Below, piece by piece: positions 42,228-51,437 of a DNA stretch of 64,000 nucleotides (position 1 is the first letter of the stretch; the number at the start of each line of letters is the position of its first letter). Under the pieces are notes generated by a model that was given only the letters and a program-made list of their open reading frames with translations, was not told the origin of the DNA and searched no databases. This DNA is from an uncultured SAR86 cluster bacterium. GTDB lineage: Bacteria > Pseudomonadota > Gammaproteobacteria > Magnimaribacterales > AG-339-G14. Position numbers and translations under genes: made by a program. The stretch is from positions 497,391 to 561,390 of the forward strand of contig CACILL010000001.1 in NCBI GenBank assembly GCA_902587545.1, written 5' to 3'.

Positions 42228-43655
42228 CTAAGACGAACAAGAAATCTCTAACTTTTTACCCCATTCTGGAGGAGCTTTAGCAAAGTCATCAAATTCAGGG
42301 TTTTCTGCATAGGGATTTTTTAGGACTTCTAATAACTTTATTAATCTCGTAAAGTCAGATTTTTCTGCATCTTGGATTGCTTCTTGAGCTAAATAATTTC
42401 TTAAAACAAATTTTGGATTTGCCTGTGCCATCATTTTTCCTCTCTTCTCGGGAGAGATTTGTTCAAGACTCAAACGACGTTGATATTGTTCATACCAAGC
42501 TTTACCTTCCGCATCTTCGAACAGAGAATTTGGATCTCTTGTAAAACCCCTAAAGGTAATAGTGTAGTCTTTTTTATTTTTCTGCATCCACGAGAGAAAG
42601 GCTTCAATCAATTTTAAATCATCTGATTGTTCAATCGTCAAACCTAATTTCCTTCTGAAGATTGCAGTAAGTTCATCATAGAAAAATCGTTCATAGGAAT
42701 TGATAATGTCTTTGGTTCGCTCAATTTCAATATGATCTTTTAGGGCTGCAGCTAGCGCATGACAATTCCACAGGCCTATTGAAGGTTGGTTATTGAATGC
42801 GTACCGACCGCCGAGATCTGAATGATTACAAATAAAACTAGGGTTGTATTCATCTAAAAAACCAAACGGCCCAAAATCAAAAGTTTCTCCCAAGACAGAC
42901 ATGTTATCGGTATTCATTACACCATGAGCAAAACCAAAAGCTTGCCATTTAGCAATGAGGCTTGCCGTTGAAGAAACTATTTTTTCGAACAAATCGGTAT
43001 AGCAGTCTTCGGACTCTTTTAAATCAGGAAAATAACTTTCAATTACATGATCAAGTAAAATAGGGATAAGTTCTGACTTTTTGTTGTGCATGAGGTATTC
43101 AAAGTGCCCAAAACGGATATGAGTTTTTGCTACTCTTACCATCATTGCTCCAAATTCGGTCGTTTCTCTAAAGACCGGTTCATCACTACCGATCATTATT
43201 AGTGACCTTGAACTTGGAATGCCAAGATGATGCATAGCCTCGCCACACAAATATTCTCTGATCGTCGATCTTAAAACTGCGCGGCCATCACCAAATCTGG
43301 AGTAGGGTGTTTTGCCAGCACCTTTAATGTGTAAATCCATCAAGCCTTCTTTGGTTTGTATTTGACCCAATAAAATACCTCTACCATCTCCTAATTGAGG
43401 GACCCAAGAACCAAACTGATGTCCGGCGTAGGCCATGGATAGAGGTGCGCTGTGCTTAAAAGCTTTGTTGCCATTTATGTAAGGCACCAAATCTTCAGCA
43501 TTAAGATCTTTTGGAAACCCTAAAAGCTCTGCGAGCTCTTTATTGAAATGTATCAGTTTTGGATTATCAAAAGGTGTCCAATTTTGCTTATGAAAAAAAT
43601 CTTCTGGTAAATTAGCAAAAGGATTTATAAATTTAAAGTTTTCTAGTTCATGCAT
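42228..43655 (-). CDS. selO: Protein adenylyltransferase SelO
   Basis: A 475-residue pseudokinase-fold enzyme that transfers AMP from ATP to Ser/Thr/Tyr of target proteins, thought to help redox homeostasis. Family blocks are intact: FGSWVPQLGDGRGILLGQ, HIKGAGKTPYSRFGDGRAVL (carrying the catalytic Lys), STIREYLCGEAMHHLGIPS and HGVMNTDNMSVLGETFDFGP with the metal-binding Asn/Asp. It ends ...LEISCSS; the selenocysteine-type C-terminus of eukaryotic SelO is only loosely echoed by one Cys. The gene stands alone, divergent from the VOC gene. Confidence 0.95.
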   Translation of the reverse strand: MHELENFKFINPFANLPEDFFHKQNWTPFDNPKLIHFNKELAELLGFPKDLNAEDLVPYINGNKAFKHSAPLSMAYAGHQFGSWVPQLGDGRGILLGQIQTKEGLMDLHIKGAGKTPYSRFGDGRAVLRSTIREYLCGEAMHHLGIPSSRSLIMIGSDEPVFRETTEFGAMMVRVAKTHIRFGHFEYLMHNKKSELIPILLDHVIESYFPDLKESEDCYTDLFEKIVSSTASLIAKWQAFGFAHGVMNTDNMSVLGETFDFGPFGFLDEYNPSFICNHSDLGGRYAFNNQPSIGLWNCHALAAALKDHIEIERTKDIINSYERFFYDELTAIFRRKLGLTIEQSDDLKLIEAFLSWMQKNKKDYTITFRGFTRDPNSLFEDAEGKAWYEQYQRRLSLEQISPEKRGKMMAQANPKFVLRNYLAQEAIQDAEKSDFTRLIKLLEVLKNPYAENPEFDDFAKAPPEWGKKLEISCSS

Positions 43656-43687
43656 ATTTGCTAATTATATAGGTTAGAATTTATCTC

Positions 43688-44377
43688 ATGCTAAAGGATG
43701 AAAAACTAAATTTAGACTTGTATCAAAACCTCAATTCAAATCAGGCACCTGAGGATTTTCATCATGTGGCTTTTAAAACCATCAACTATGAAGCTATGAT
43801 TGATTTTTATTCCAGGCTTTTTGGTTGCGAACCTTTATACACCAGCAAAGAATTAACTTTTTTAGCTTTTGATGAGGAGCATCATAGGGTAGCTATTGCT
43901 AATACTTCTGGCGTTCTTAAAAATCTTGGATTCATTCCAAAAACCATTATGAGATTTAAAAACTGGATGAACCGCTCGTTTCCATCAATTGTTGGATTGG
44001 ATCATATTTCTTATAAATTAAATCCAATAGAAAAATGGTTCGAGTTTTACCACAAAGCCAAAGAGCAAGGACTGGAACCTTATTGGACTATAAATCACGG
44101 CTGGATAACTGGTATGTATTACAAAGATCCGGATGGTAATTTAGTAGAAATATTTTTTGAACATTGGCGCAATAAAGATGAATTCAAGACCAACATTTCT
44201 CCAGATTTTTCCGATGAACCCATCGGTACTAATATGGATATTGATGTGCTATATGACATGTTTAAAAAAGGAGCATCCTTTGAAGAGCTTATTCAAAAAG
44301 GCAATACTGTTCCAGAGGGCAAGAATCCAGTAGCCGGTATGGAAGCGGTTATGAATATGCGCAAAAAATTTAAATAA
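43688..44377 (+). CDS. VOC-family (glyoxalase/extradiol dioxygenase-like) protein
   Basis: A 229-residue metal-binding protein of the vicinal oxygen chelate superfamily. Two beta-alpha-beta modules are seen: FHHVAFKTINYEAMIDFYSR (24-43, first metal His) and GLDHISYKL onward (second His). The closing MYYKDPDGNLVEIFFE carries the metal Glu. This is the layout of extradiol ring-cleavage dioxygenases such as 2,3-dihydroxybiphenyl dioxygenase-like proteins. The C-terminal 60 residues are extra and polar. Substrate unknown. Convergent with the HSL esterase gene. Confidence 0.85.
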   Translation: MLKDEKLNLDLYQNLNSNQAPEDFHHVAFKTINYEAMIDFYSRLFGCEPLYTSKELTFLAFDEEHHRVAIANTSGVLKNLGFIPKTIMRFKNWMNRSFPSIVGLDHISYKLNPIEKWFEFYHKAKEQGLEPYWTINHGWITGMYYKDPDGNLVEIFFEHWRNKDEFKTNISPDFSDEPIGTNMDIDVLYDMFKKGASFEELIQKGNTVPEGKNPVAGMEAVMNMRKKFK

Positions 44378-44385
44378 CTAAATCT

Positions 44386-45405
44386 TTAAAAAATTTTTTT
44401 AAAATCGTCACAAATTCTTTTTAAAGCATAGTCGACTCCATTGACTAACATCATATTCACAAAACCATGAATATAACTGTCGTGGGTTCGATGATAAATC
44501 TCGACATTGGCTTGTCTCAAAGCTTGCGCGTATTGATCACCTTCATCTCTCAAAGGGTCAAACCCTGCAGTGACTACTACAGCTGGAGGGTGACCAGAAA
44601 GATCTTCTGCAAACAAAGGCGAAACCAAAGGGTCTTTTCTTAGTTCATCGTTTTCAAGGTATTGATCGCGAAAGAATTCCATTGAGGCTTTAGTCAAAAA
44701 GAAGCCTTCAGCCATCTCATCCATAGAAGGATGTTTTAAAGTAAGGTCAGTAACTGGGTAAATGAGTAATTGTGCTTTTGGCATTGAAAGTTCTTCTTGT
44801 TGGCGTTTCACACACAAGGCGGCAGATAAATTTCCACCAGCACTATCGCCACCAACCGATACTCTATTTGGATTAACTCCTAAATCCGAAGCATTGTCCT
44901 TAACCCAGTTGAAGGCAGCTTCGCAATCGGCCAAGGGAATGGGGAAGGGATGCTCTGGTGCTAAACGATAATCCACCGAGAAAATCTTTGCTTTGAGTTC
45001 TTTTGCTAAAAATCCTGTAAAAGCTTCATGCGACTCAATGCTACCAATGACCCAACCGCCACCATGAAAATAAACCACTGCAGGATAGATGTTCCCAATG
45101 GATTCTGGTGAATATTCTCTAACTATTATCTCTGCACCATTAGATTTGATGAGGTGATCGGTGGTTTTGACTCCTGAGGGTAGGGGCAAAGAAATTAAAC
45201 CTCGACTTTCTTCAAACTCTCTGCGTAATTCTACAGCAGGCTTCATTGTATCAAGTTTGGCACCGGTATCTTCCATCACTTTTAATAGGTATTGAAAACC
45301 GGGATCCAACTTCCGATAGCCTTTTTCAATTTGCTCTTTACCCGACCATCTTATCAGTATGTTTGCAGGTAATTTGAATAACAGTCTAGCTAGAAAAGCA
45401 CGCAT
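44386..45405 (-). CDS. Alpha/beta-hydrolase, hormone-sensitive lipase family
   Basis: A 339-residue esterase of the hormone-sensitive lipase (family IV) group. The oxyanion motif HGGGW is at 114-118, the nucleophile Ser188 in GGDSAGG, the acid Asp in TAGFDPLRDEG and the base His in YIHGFVNM near 315. It hydrolyses short-chain acyl esters in the cytoplasm. No signal peptide, although the first 20 residues are moderately hydrophobic. It precedes the nuclease gene's stop by 14 bp, on the same strand. Confidence 0.9.
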   Translation of the reverse strand: MRAFLARLLFKLPANILIRWSGKEQIEKGYRKLDPGFQYLLKVMEDTGAKLDTMKPAVELRREFEESRGLISLPLPSGVKTTDHLIKSNGAEIIVREYSPESIGNIYPAVVYFHGGGWVIGSIESHEAFTGFLAKELKAKIFSVDYRLAPEHPFPIPLADCEAAFNWVKDNASDLGVNPNRVSVGGDSAGGNLSAALCVKRQQEELSMPKAQLLIYPVTDLTLKHPSMDEMAEGFFLTKASMEFFRDQYLENDELRKDPLVSPLFAEDLSGHPPAVVVTAGFDPLRDEGDQYAQALRQANVEIYHRTHDSYIHGFVNMMLVNGVDYALKRICDDFKKIF

Positions 45406-45419
45406 CAGAATAGTTTAAT

Positions 45420-45875
45420 TCATTTTTGTTTGCGCCACACCCAAGGTGCAATTGGATCTTTGGCTCGCCACAAGCCTAAATTTTCTGCTTTAGCTTGATC
45501 TTGATACTTATATAAAGAGGAATTTTTTGCGTACTCATCATAAACCCAGGCAAAACCAAACTTAACCATCAACATATTCACATTCAATTCATTGGAAAAA
45601 AGGTTGCCTAGAACTCTTCCATAGCGATCTTCTCCTTGAGCAATGAGTGTTACATCTTTTTCATAAAGCAACCTATTTAAAAAGTTTTTCGATTGAGCGC
45701 CAAAGGGTTGATTCATTTCTGGTGCATCAATTTCTACCAAACGAACTTTTATTTCCTTCCCTTTGGCTTCCGCTCGAATGGTATCCCCATCAATCACTCG
45801 AATATTCTCTAACGGAGTATATGAAATTAAAAATGCCGCATTAAAGCTCAACGATAATATTAAAATAAACTTCAT
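45420..45875 (-). CDS. Exported thermonuclease-like (SNase) protein
   Basis: A nuclease of the staphylococcal nuclease family. I start it at the ATG at 45873-45875, which opens a signal peptide (MKFILILSLSFNAAFLIS), rather than an ATG 36 bp upstream that would bury the signal. The SNase core shows VIDGDTIRAEAKGKEIKVRL (calcium Asp and catalytic Arg), EIDAPE and RYGRVLGNLF with the second Arg. Length about 151. It would cut DNA or RNA in the periplasm, perhaps for nutrient recovery. Confidence 0.87.
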   Translation of the reverse strand: MKFILILSLSFNAAFLISYTPLENIRVIDGDTIRAEAKGKEIKVRLVEIDAPEMNQPFGAQSKNFLNRLLYEKDVTLIAQGEDRYGRVLGNLFSNELNVNMLMVKFGFAWVYDEYAKNSSLYKYQDQAKAENLGLWRAKDPIAPWVWRKQK

Positions 45876-45885
45876 AATGTTAAAG

Positions 45886-46773
45886 TTAATCGTCTTTGAG
45901 GTCGGCTGCACCTTTATTCAATTCTCTCCCCAAGACGTTTATTCTAGTTTGCAGAGAAGAAACTTCTTTGATGGAAGCCTCCAACCTTTTGGTAACTGCT
46001 TCTGTGCTTTTATCAAAGCTATCAAACTGCGTTTTTATTCTTCTCACCACTTCAGCAACCTTTTCTGCTGTTTCATTGAGTTGCAGATAATGATGCCCAA
46101 TTCTGATGGTATCGAGAAAAGCAGCTAAAGTATTTGGTCCTTGGATAAGAACTTTTTTTTCTGTTAAACAATCTTGTCTGAGATTTTCAATATCGTCGAC
46201 TAGGTCAATCAGTTTTTCAGAGGCAATATAAAGAACCGCATAATTGGAGGTTGTATTTTGTCTTATATATTTTGATGCTATATCATCAGCATCTCTCAAA
46301 ATGGCGGTTCTTAAATCTCGCAAAACACTCCCGCGCTCATCGTCACGACTGGCTTCCTGATACTGCCTGTATTGACCTGCATAAAATTTCGAATCAACGG
46401 GAATCGTTAAGCCGTCCGCAGTTTTGACCGCGCAATCTACACGGTCTTGGGTTTCTTTGTTGATTTGAGCTTGAAAGGTGTAGCTACCATCAGGCAATAT
46501 TTCTTTGACAATTGATTCTAGATTCCACTCTCCCAATCTGCCGGTAGTGACGTTTCCACCCAAAAATCTATTGAGCTCGTTAATTGGCGTCGTTACTGAA
46601 GCCAACTGGTTTTCAATTTCATTGAGATCTTTGGAGACTGAATCAATCTTATTTTCCAAGTTTTCTGACTTACCAGATTCGATGGTTTTTTGATCTCTTA
46701 GTTTTAAAAAAATATAAACTACAATTGCAAGCGTACAGACGGATAAAATTAAGGTCAGGATGGATAAGTCCAT
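45886..46773 (-). CDS. rmuC: RmuC family DNA recombination protein
   Basis: A 295-residue RmuC protein, shorter than the E. coli protein (about 475) because the long coiled coil is reduced. An N-terminal helix (about 5-22) anchors it, a short coiled coil follows (about 30-75), and the nuclease-like core contains LGEWNLESIVKEIL, DRVDCAVKTADGLTIPVDSKF (the PD-(D/E)xK-like motif) and NYAVLYIASEKLI. It limits recombination at inverted repeats in E. coli. Its start codon overlaps the dsbB stop region by 1 nt. Confidence 0.92.
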   Translation of the reverse strand: MDLSILTLILSVCTLAIVVYIFLKLRDQKTIESGKSENLENKIDSVSKDLNEIENQLASVTTPINELNRFLGGNVTTGRLGEWNLESIVKEILPDGSYTFQAQINKETQDRVDCAVKTADGLTIPVDSKFYAGQYRQYQEASRDDERGSVLRDLRTAILRDADDIASKYIRQNTTSNYAVLYIASEKLIDLVDDIENLRQDCLTEKKVLIQGPNTLAAFLDTIRIGHHYLQLNETAEKVAEVVRRIKTQFDSFDKSTEAVTKRLEASIKEVSSLQTRINVLGRELNKGAADLKDD

Positions 46774-47258
46774 TAGAACTGTGCTTTGAATTGTCTAATT
46801 GAGACCAAAAAGATTAAAGAACAACAAATTAAAACCCACCCTGGGATGGAAATTCCCAAAAGACTCCACATGACCTCAGCGCAATTTCCATCTCCAATGA
46901 AAAGTTGAATCAATGCGTCTGAAATGAAGTCGTTCTCTAAAAGATAATTTAAATCAGGTCCGCAAGATGGAACTCTTTCTGGCGGCAATGATTGCAGATA
47001 TAAATGCCTTACTGCGGAGGCTCCTCCCACCAGACTAAAAAAACCTGTCAAAGCTAAGTAAAATTTTCCTAAATTATTATGCAGTATGCCAATCAGAGCT
47101 ACAGCTCCAGCTAGAGCAACAGCTATTCTTTGCACGATACACATGGGACAGGGTTCGAGCCCAAGTTGGTATTCCATGTAAAATGCAGTGGCAATTAAAC
47201 CGATGCAAGCGAGCAAAATTAAAGTTAAAACAACACGCGTTTCTTGCACCAAATTCAT
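46773..47258 (-). CDS. dsbB: Disulfide bond formation protein B
   Basis: A 161-residue four-helix inner-membrane protein that reoxidises DsbA and passes electrons to quinone. The first catalytic pair is CPMC (Cys37/Cys40). The second pair lies in the periplasmic loop, VPSCGPD and DGNCAEV. The quinone-site segment VQRIAVALAGAV follows the first pair. Length and helix layout are typical. The gene is divergent from polA and upstream of rmuC. The partner dsbA is at 51418-52041. Confidence 0.95.
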   Translation of the reverse strand: MNLVQETRVVLTLILLACIGLIATAFYMEYQLGLEPCPMCIVQRIAVALAGAVALIGILHNNLGKFYLALTGFFSLVGGASAVRHLYLQSLPPERVPSCGPDLNYLLENDFISDALIQLFIGDGNCAEVMWSLLGISIPGWVLICCSLIFLVSIRQFKAQF

Positions 47259-47293
47259 GGTATAAGTATAACGAAATTTAGGTAAAAAATTTT

Positions 47294-49999
47294 ATGGCAA
47301 AACCAGAAAGCACTGCAGACACTGACTCCGTCATTCTCATCGATGGGTCTTCTTATGTGTATCGTGCCTACCATGCTTTACCACCCTTAACAACCTCTAC
47401 CGGACAGCCAACCGGTGCCGTAAGAGGGGTAACCACCATGGTGATGCGAATCTTAGAGGACCATCCAAACTCACCCATTGGCATGATTTTCGATGCCAAA
47501 GGCGATACTTTTCGCCACGACATGTATAAAGAATACAAAGCCAATCGACCGCCGATGCCAGACGATTTGCGTCCGCAAATTCAACCCATTTACGACATTG
47601 TTGAGGCCTTGGGCATCAAGATTTTTGTAGTTGATAATGTCGAGGCCGATGATGTGATTGGCACGCTTGCCAAGCAGGCGGAAGAAAAGGGTATTTCGAC
47701 TGTGATTTCCACTGGCGATAAAGATTTGGCACAACTCGTAACCAAAAATATCAAATTGGTGAATACCATGACCAATGAAGTTCTGGACCAAAAAGGGGTG
47801 GAGAAAAAGTTTGGTGTAACCCCAGAGCAAATCATCGATTACTTGGCACTAGTTGGGGACACCTCGGATAACATTCCAGGGGTAAATAAAGTCGGCCCCA
47901 AAACTGCCGTTAATTGGTTAAGCAAATATGGAACGGTTGAAACCATTATTGAAAAAGCAGAAGAAATTACCGGTAAAGTTGGCGAATACTTACGCGAAGG
48001 CATAGAGCAACTCAAACTCTCGCAACAATTAACCACCATTAAAAAAGATGTCGCATTGGATTTTGGGATTGAGGACCTGGCAGTAGGGGAAACCGATCAA
48101 GCCAAGTTGCACAAGCTATTTACCGAACTGGAATTCAAGACTTTATTAAAAAGCGCAGAAACAAAAAAAACTCCAGCAACAAGCTCCAATGGCTCAGCTT
48201 CAAAAGACAATTACCGCGCCATTCTGAGTAAAAAAGATTTGGATGGTCTCATTAAGGAATTGAAAAATGCCAAAGTCTTGGCTTTTGATACCGAAACGGA
48301 CTCATTGGATTTTACTCAAGCCAATTTGGTCGGCTTATCAGTTGCAACAGATGAAGACAATGCATACTACATTCCTGTAGGTCACGATTACGAAGGTGCG
48401 CCTAAGCAGCTCGATCGAGACGAGGTTTTAAAAAAACTCAAACCCATCATTGAAAAGACTCCTTTGATCGGCCAACACTTAAAATTCGATCGCAATGTTT
48501 TGGCAAATTACGATATTCATTTGAATGTTATTGAAAACGACACCATGTTGATGTCTTACGTCTATGACCCAACTGCGACCCGTCATAATTTGGATGCCAT
48601 GGCGAGTCATTATTTAAATGTCAAAACCACAACTTTTGAGGATGTTGCAGGTAAGGGCGTCAAACAACTTACTTTCAATCAGATACCTTTGGAAAAAGCG
48701 AGTGACTATGCAGCAGAAGATGCAGATATCACTTTTCGTTGCTATTCCCATTTGAAACCAGCTTTGGCAAAGACTCCTTCTTTGGAAAAAGTTTTGCATG
48801 AAATTGAATTACCCTTGGTGCCGGTGCTCTCCGATATGGAACAAGCCGGAACTTTAGTTAATGAAGAAGCATTAAAAATTCAATCCAATAATTTAGGTCA
48901 ACGTATCAGTGGGCTTGAAGAACAAGCTTATCGAGAAGCGGGTAAAGAATTCAACTTGGCTTCTACCAAAGACTTAAGAGCAATTTTCTTTGATGAGATG
49001 GAACTCCCGGTCGTGAAAAAAACCCCTGGTGGTCAACCCTCTACGGATGAGTCAGTTTTACAAGAATTAGCCAATCATTATGAATTACCAAAAATTCTCT
49101 TGGAACATCGCACTTTGGCAAAATTGAAAAGTACTTATACCGATAGTCTGCCGCAACAAATATCGAAAAAGACGGGTCGCGTGCATACTTCTTTTCATCA
49201 AGCTGTGACTTCAACTGGGAGATTGTCTTCTGCTGATCCCAATTTGCAAAACATTCCAATCAAAACTGATGAGGGTAGGCTTATCAGAACGGCTTTTGTT
49301 GCGCCCAAGGGATATCAATTGCTAGCAGTTGATTATTCGCAAATAGAGTTACGCATCATGGCGCATCTTTCTGAAGACAAAGGCTTGATTACCGCATTCG
49401 AAAATGGCGAAGACATTCATTCTGTTACAGCGGCAGAAGTCTTTGCTGAACCAGGTGAAGAGGTCACTGCAGAACAACGTCGTGGCGCTAAGGCGATCAA
49501 CTTCGGTTTAATTTATGGCATGTCGGCCTTTGGGCTGAGTAAAGCTTTGAATATTTCTAGACCTTTAGCTGCTGACTATATTGATTCATATTTTCACAAA
49601 TACCCTGGCGTTAAATTGTATATGGAACGCACCAAGGAGCTTGCTAAAGAGAAAGGTTATGTTGAAACTTTTTTTGGTAGAAGACTTTATTTACCTGGCA
49701 TCCACAGTGGACGCAGTCGAATGGCTGCAGAAAGAGCAGCAATCAATGCGCCCATGCAAGGAACTGCTGCTGACATCATGAAAATTGCGATGATTGAAAT
49801 TCATGAGTGGTTGGCCAAGGGCAAAGTTGATGCTCGGATGATCATGCAAGTTCATGATGAAGTAATTTTAGAGGTCAAAGATCAAGACGCTTCCAAAGTC
49901 GAGCAAGAAGTTTCAAAAATCATGCAAAATGCAGCGGAATTGAAAGTGCCTTTGGAAGTTGAAAGCGGTCTGGCTTCCAATTGGGGCGAAGCCCACTAG
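47294..49999 (+). CDS. polA: DNA polymerase I
   Basis: A 901-residue DNA polymerase I with all three activities. The 5'-3' nuclease domain (1-290) has LIDGSSYVYRAYHALPPL and DNVEADDVIGTLA. The 3'-5' exonuclease (about 310-490) keeps FDTETDSLDF and YAAEDADITFR, so proofreading is probably active; exo II reads GQHLKFDRN, with His for the usual Asn. The polymerase domain has DYSQIELR and MQVHDEVILE. It works in Okazaki-fragment processing and repair. Its base composition is visibly richer in G+C than flanking genes, especially in the first 500 bases. Confidence 0.97.
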   Translation: MAKPESTADTDSVILIDGSSYVYRAYHALPPLTTSTGQPTGAVRGVTTMVMRILEDHPNSPIGMIFDAKGDTFRHDMYKEYKANRPPMPDDLRPQIQPIYDIVEALGIKIFVVDNVEADDVIGTLAKQAEEKGISTVISTGDKDLAQLVTKNIKLVNTMTNEVLDQKGVEKKFGVTPEQIIDYLALVGDTSDNIPGVNKVGPKTAVNWLSKYGTVETIIEKAEEITGKVGEYLREGIEQLKLSQQLTTIKKDVALDFGIEDLAVGETDQAKLHKLFTELEFKTLLKSAETKKTPATSSNGSASKDNYRAILSKKDLDGLIKELKNAKVLAFDTETDSLDFTQANLVGLSVATDEDNAYYIPVGHDYEGAPKQLDRDEVLKKLKPIIEKTPLIGQHLKFDRNVLANYDIHLNVIENDTMLMSYVYDPTATRHNLDAMASHYLNVKTTTFEDVAGKGVKQLTFNQIPLEKASDYAAEDADITFRCYSHLKPALAKTPSLEKVLHEIELPLVPVLSDMEQAGTLVNEEALKIQSNNLGQRISGLEEQAYREAGKEFNLASTKDLRAIFFDEMELPVVKKTPGGQPSTDESVLQELANHYELPKILLEHRTLAKLKSTYTDSLPQQISKKTGRVHTSFHQAVTSTGRLSSADPNLQNIPIKTDEGRLIRTAFVAPKGYQLLAVDYSQIELRIMAHLSEDKGLITAFENGEDIHSVTAAEVFAEPGEEVTAEQRRGAKAINFGLIYGMSAFGLSKALNISRPLAADYIDSYFHKYPGVKLYMERTKELAKEKGYVETFFGRRLYLPGIHSGRSRMAAERAAINAPMQGTAADIMKIAMIEIHEWLAKGKVDARMIMQVHDEVILEVKDQDASKVEQEVSKIMQNAAELKVPLEVESGLASNWGEAH

Positions 50000-50037
50000 T
50001 TTAAGAACTTTTTCAAACATCCTCAGTCTAAAAAACG

Positions 50038-50116
50038 TTCTCCTAAAAAATAAGGAAATACATAATCCTTGTGGCCCGTCAGCATCTCTCTCCCCTGAAA
50101 ACTGCTGACGGGTTTA
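50038..50116 (+). ncRNA. Candidate small RNA/hairpin between polA and engB
   Basis: The 114-bp spacer between polA and the convergent engB holds a perfect 10-bp stem, CCCGTCAGCA (50075-50084) with TGCTGACGGG (50103-50112), and an 18-nt loop containing TCTCTCTCCCC. A promoter-like pair precedes it: TTCTCC (50038-50043), 17 bp, CATAAT (50061-50066). The same position holds Spot 42 in E. coli and ErsA in Pseudomonas, both regulatory RNAs. The loop is exactly the kind that pairs with Shine-Dalgarno sequences. The 3' T-run is weak (TTTAAAC), so it may instead be the polA/engB terminator. Confidence 0.5.
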
Positions 50117-50722
50117 AACTTCTAAGAGCAGTTTAATTTTATTTAACAAAGTTTCCAAACCTATTTTTTTGGTTGCAGAAAATACCAGTGAGTCAACAAT
50201 AGTTGGGTAATCAGCTATTTTTTCCGAGACAACTTTAAGAGTATTTTGGGTTTCTTTGCTATTAAGTTTATCGGCTTTGGTCAAAACCAAATGAATGGGT
50301 AAATTCAAAGAATTGCAGAGACTTAAAAATTCCAGATCTTTGTTTTGAAAAGGGTGACGCATGTCCATGATCAAAATCAAATCGGTTAGGGCTACTCTTT
50401 TTTTCAAATAACTCAAAATCAGTTTGGCCCAAGCATTTTGATCTTGCTTACTGGCTTTGGCGTAACCGAAGCCTGGTAAATCGACTATTTTTTTTGCTTC
50501 GTCATTTGTTAAATGAAAAAAATTGATGGATTGGGTTCTTCCTGGTGTATTGGAGGTTTTGGCTAATTTTTTCTGATTAGCCAAAGCATTGATCAAAGTG
50601 GATTTTCCAGAATTTGATCTGCCGCAAAGAGCAATTTCATTACCCGAGTCAGAAGGGAAAAGTTTGCTTTCGGTTGCAGCACAAGCAAAGGTCAGAGGCA
50701 AAGGTTTTGACTTATAACTCAT
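50114..50722 (-). CDS. engB: Ribosome biogenesis GTPase EngB/YsxC
   Basis: A 202-residue GTP-binding protein required for assembly of the large ribosomal subunit. The G1 motif is GRSNSGKST (34-42), G2 region SNTPGRTQSINFF, G3 DLPGFGYAKA, and G4 LTKADKL. Length is normal. The polA-engB convergent order is shared with E. coli and Pseudomonas. Its stop codon lies one base from the hairpin described above. It is divergent from the cytochrome c4 gene, with a TATAAT (50759-50764) in the spacer. Confidence 0.95.
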   Translation of the reverse strand: MSYKSKPLPLTFACAATESKLFPSDSGNEIALCGRSNSGKSTLINALANQKKLAKTSNTPGRTQSINFFHLTNDEAKKIVDLPGFGYAKASKQDQNAWAKLILSYLKKRVALTDLILIMDMRHPFQNKDLEFLSLCNSLNLPIHLVLTKADKLNSKETQNTLKVVSEKIADYPTIVDSLVFSATKKIGLETLLNKIKLLLEV

Positions 50723-50795
50723 TCTTCTAAAATCAGGAAAAACAATATTCTATAGTATATAATTGCCAACCATTTAGCCCACTAATAAAGAATAA

Positions 50796-51437
50796 ATGAT
50801 AAAAAAATTATTACTTCTATCGTTTTTGGTAAGTTCCTTTAGCGTTTTTGCAGCTGCCGCTGAAGAAATGTCGGAAGCCAAACCAATGAAAAGAGGAGAT
50901 GCTGAAAAAGGATCTAAACTTGTTGGAACTTGCGTTGCTTGTCATGGCGTTGATGGAAATAGTGTTGTGGGCCAGTGGCCAACTTTAGCCGGTCAAAGAG
51001 AAAGTTATCTTTTTGAGCAACTTGAGCACATCAGAGATGAAGAGCGAGTTATCGCGGTTATGAAAGGCCTTTTGAATAATTATTCCGACGATGATTTGAG
51101 AGACATGGCAGCTTTTTACGCAAACCAAAAAACCAAAGTCGGCCAAGCTGATGAGACAAATTTAGAACTAGGCCAACAGATTTATCGAGCTGGAAACTTG
51201 GCTTCAGGAGTGCCGGCTTGCACCGGTTGTCATGGACCTGCGGGTAAAGGTTTAGAGTCTGCGCAATATCCAATGCTCGGTGGTCAAAAGGCAGAATACG
51301 TAGTCACGAGTTTGATTGCTTATCAAACTGGAGAGAGAGCTATCGACGAACATGGCAAAATCATGCAAGGAATAGCTTCAAGACTTACCATCGAAGAGAT
51401 TAGGGCGGTCGCCAATTATGTTTCAGGCCTGTATTAA
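50796..51437 (+). CDS. Diheme cytochrome c4
   Basis: A 213-residue periplasmic cytochrome. A signal peptide (about 1-20, VFAA) is followed by two class I heme domains with CVACH (46-50) and CTGCH (142-146). Each has a downstream Met-containing segment (VIAVMKGLL, GKIMQGIA) as the distal ligand. It carries electrons to terminal oxidases at the inner membrane. Its last 20 bases overlap the dsbA start. The engB - cytochrome c4 - dsbA order is the Pseudomonas arrangement. Confidence 0.93.
   Translation: MIKKLLLLSFLVSSFSVFAAAAEEMSEAKPMKRGDAEKGSKLVGTCVACHGVDGNSVVGQWPTLAGQRESYLFEQLEHIRDEERVIAVMKGLLNNYSDDDLRDMAAFYANQKTKVGQADETNLELGQQIYRAGNLASGVPACTGCHGPAGKGLESAQYPMLGGQKAEYVVTSLIAYQTGERAIDEHGKIMQGIASRLTIEEIRAVANYVSGLY

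Noticed and set aside
45876..45911. Upstream ATG of the SNase gene
   Set aside because: Adds 12 polar residues before a normal signal peptide and lies next to the rmuC end; the downstream ATG is better.
47471..47835. Long minus-strand frames inside polA (119 and 81 codons)
   Set aside because: They are shadows of the polA reading frame, with no ribosome site and no recognisable protein features.
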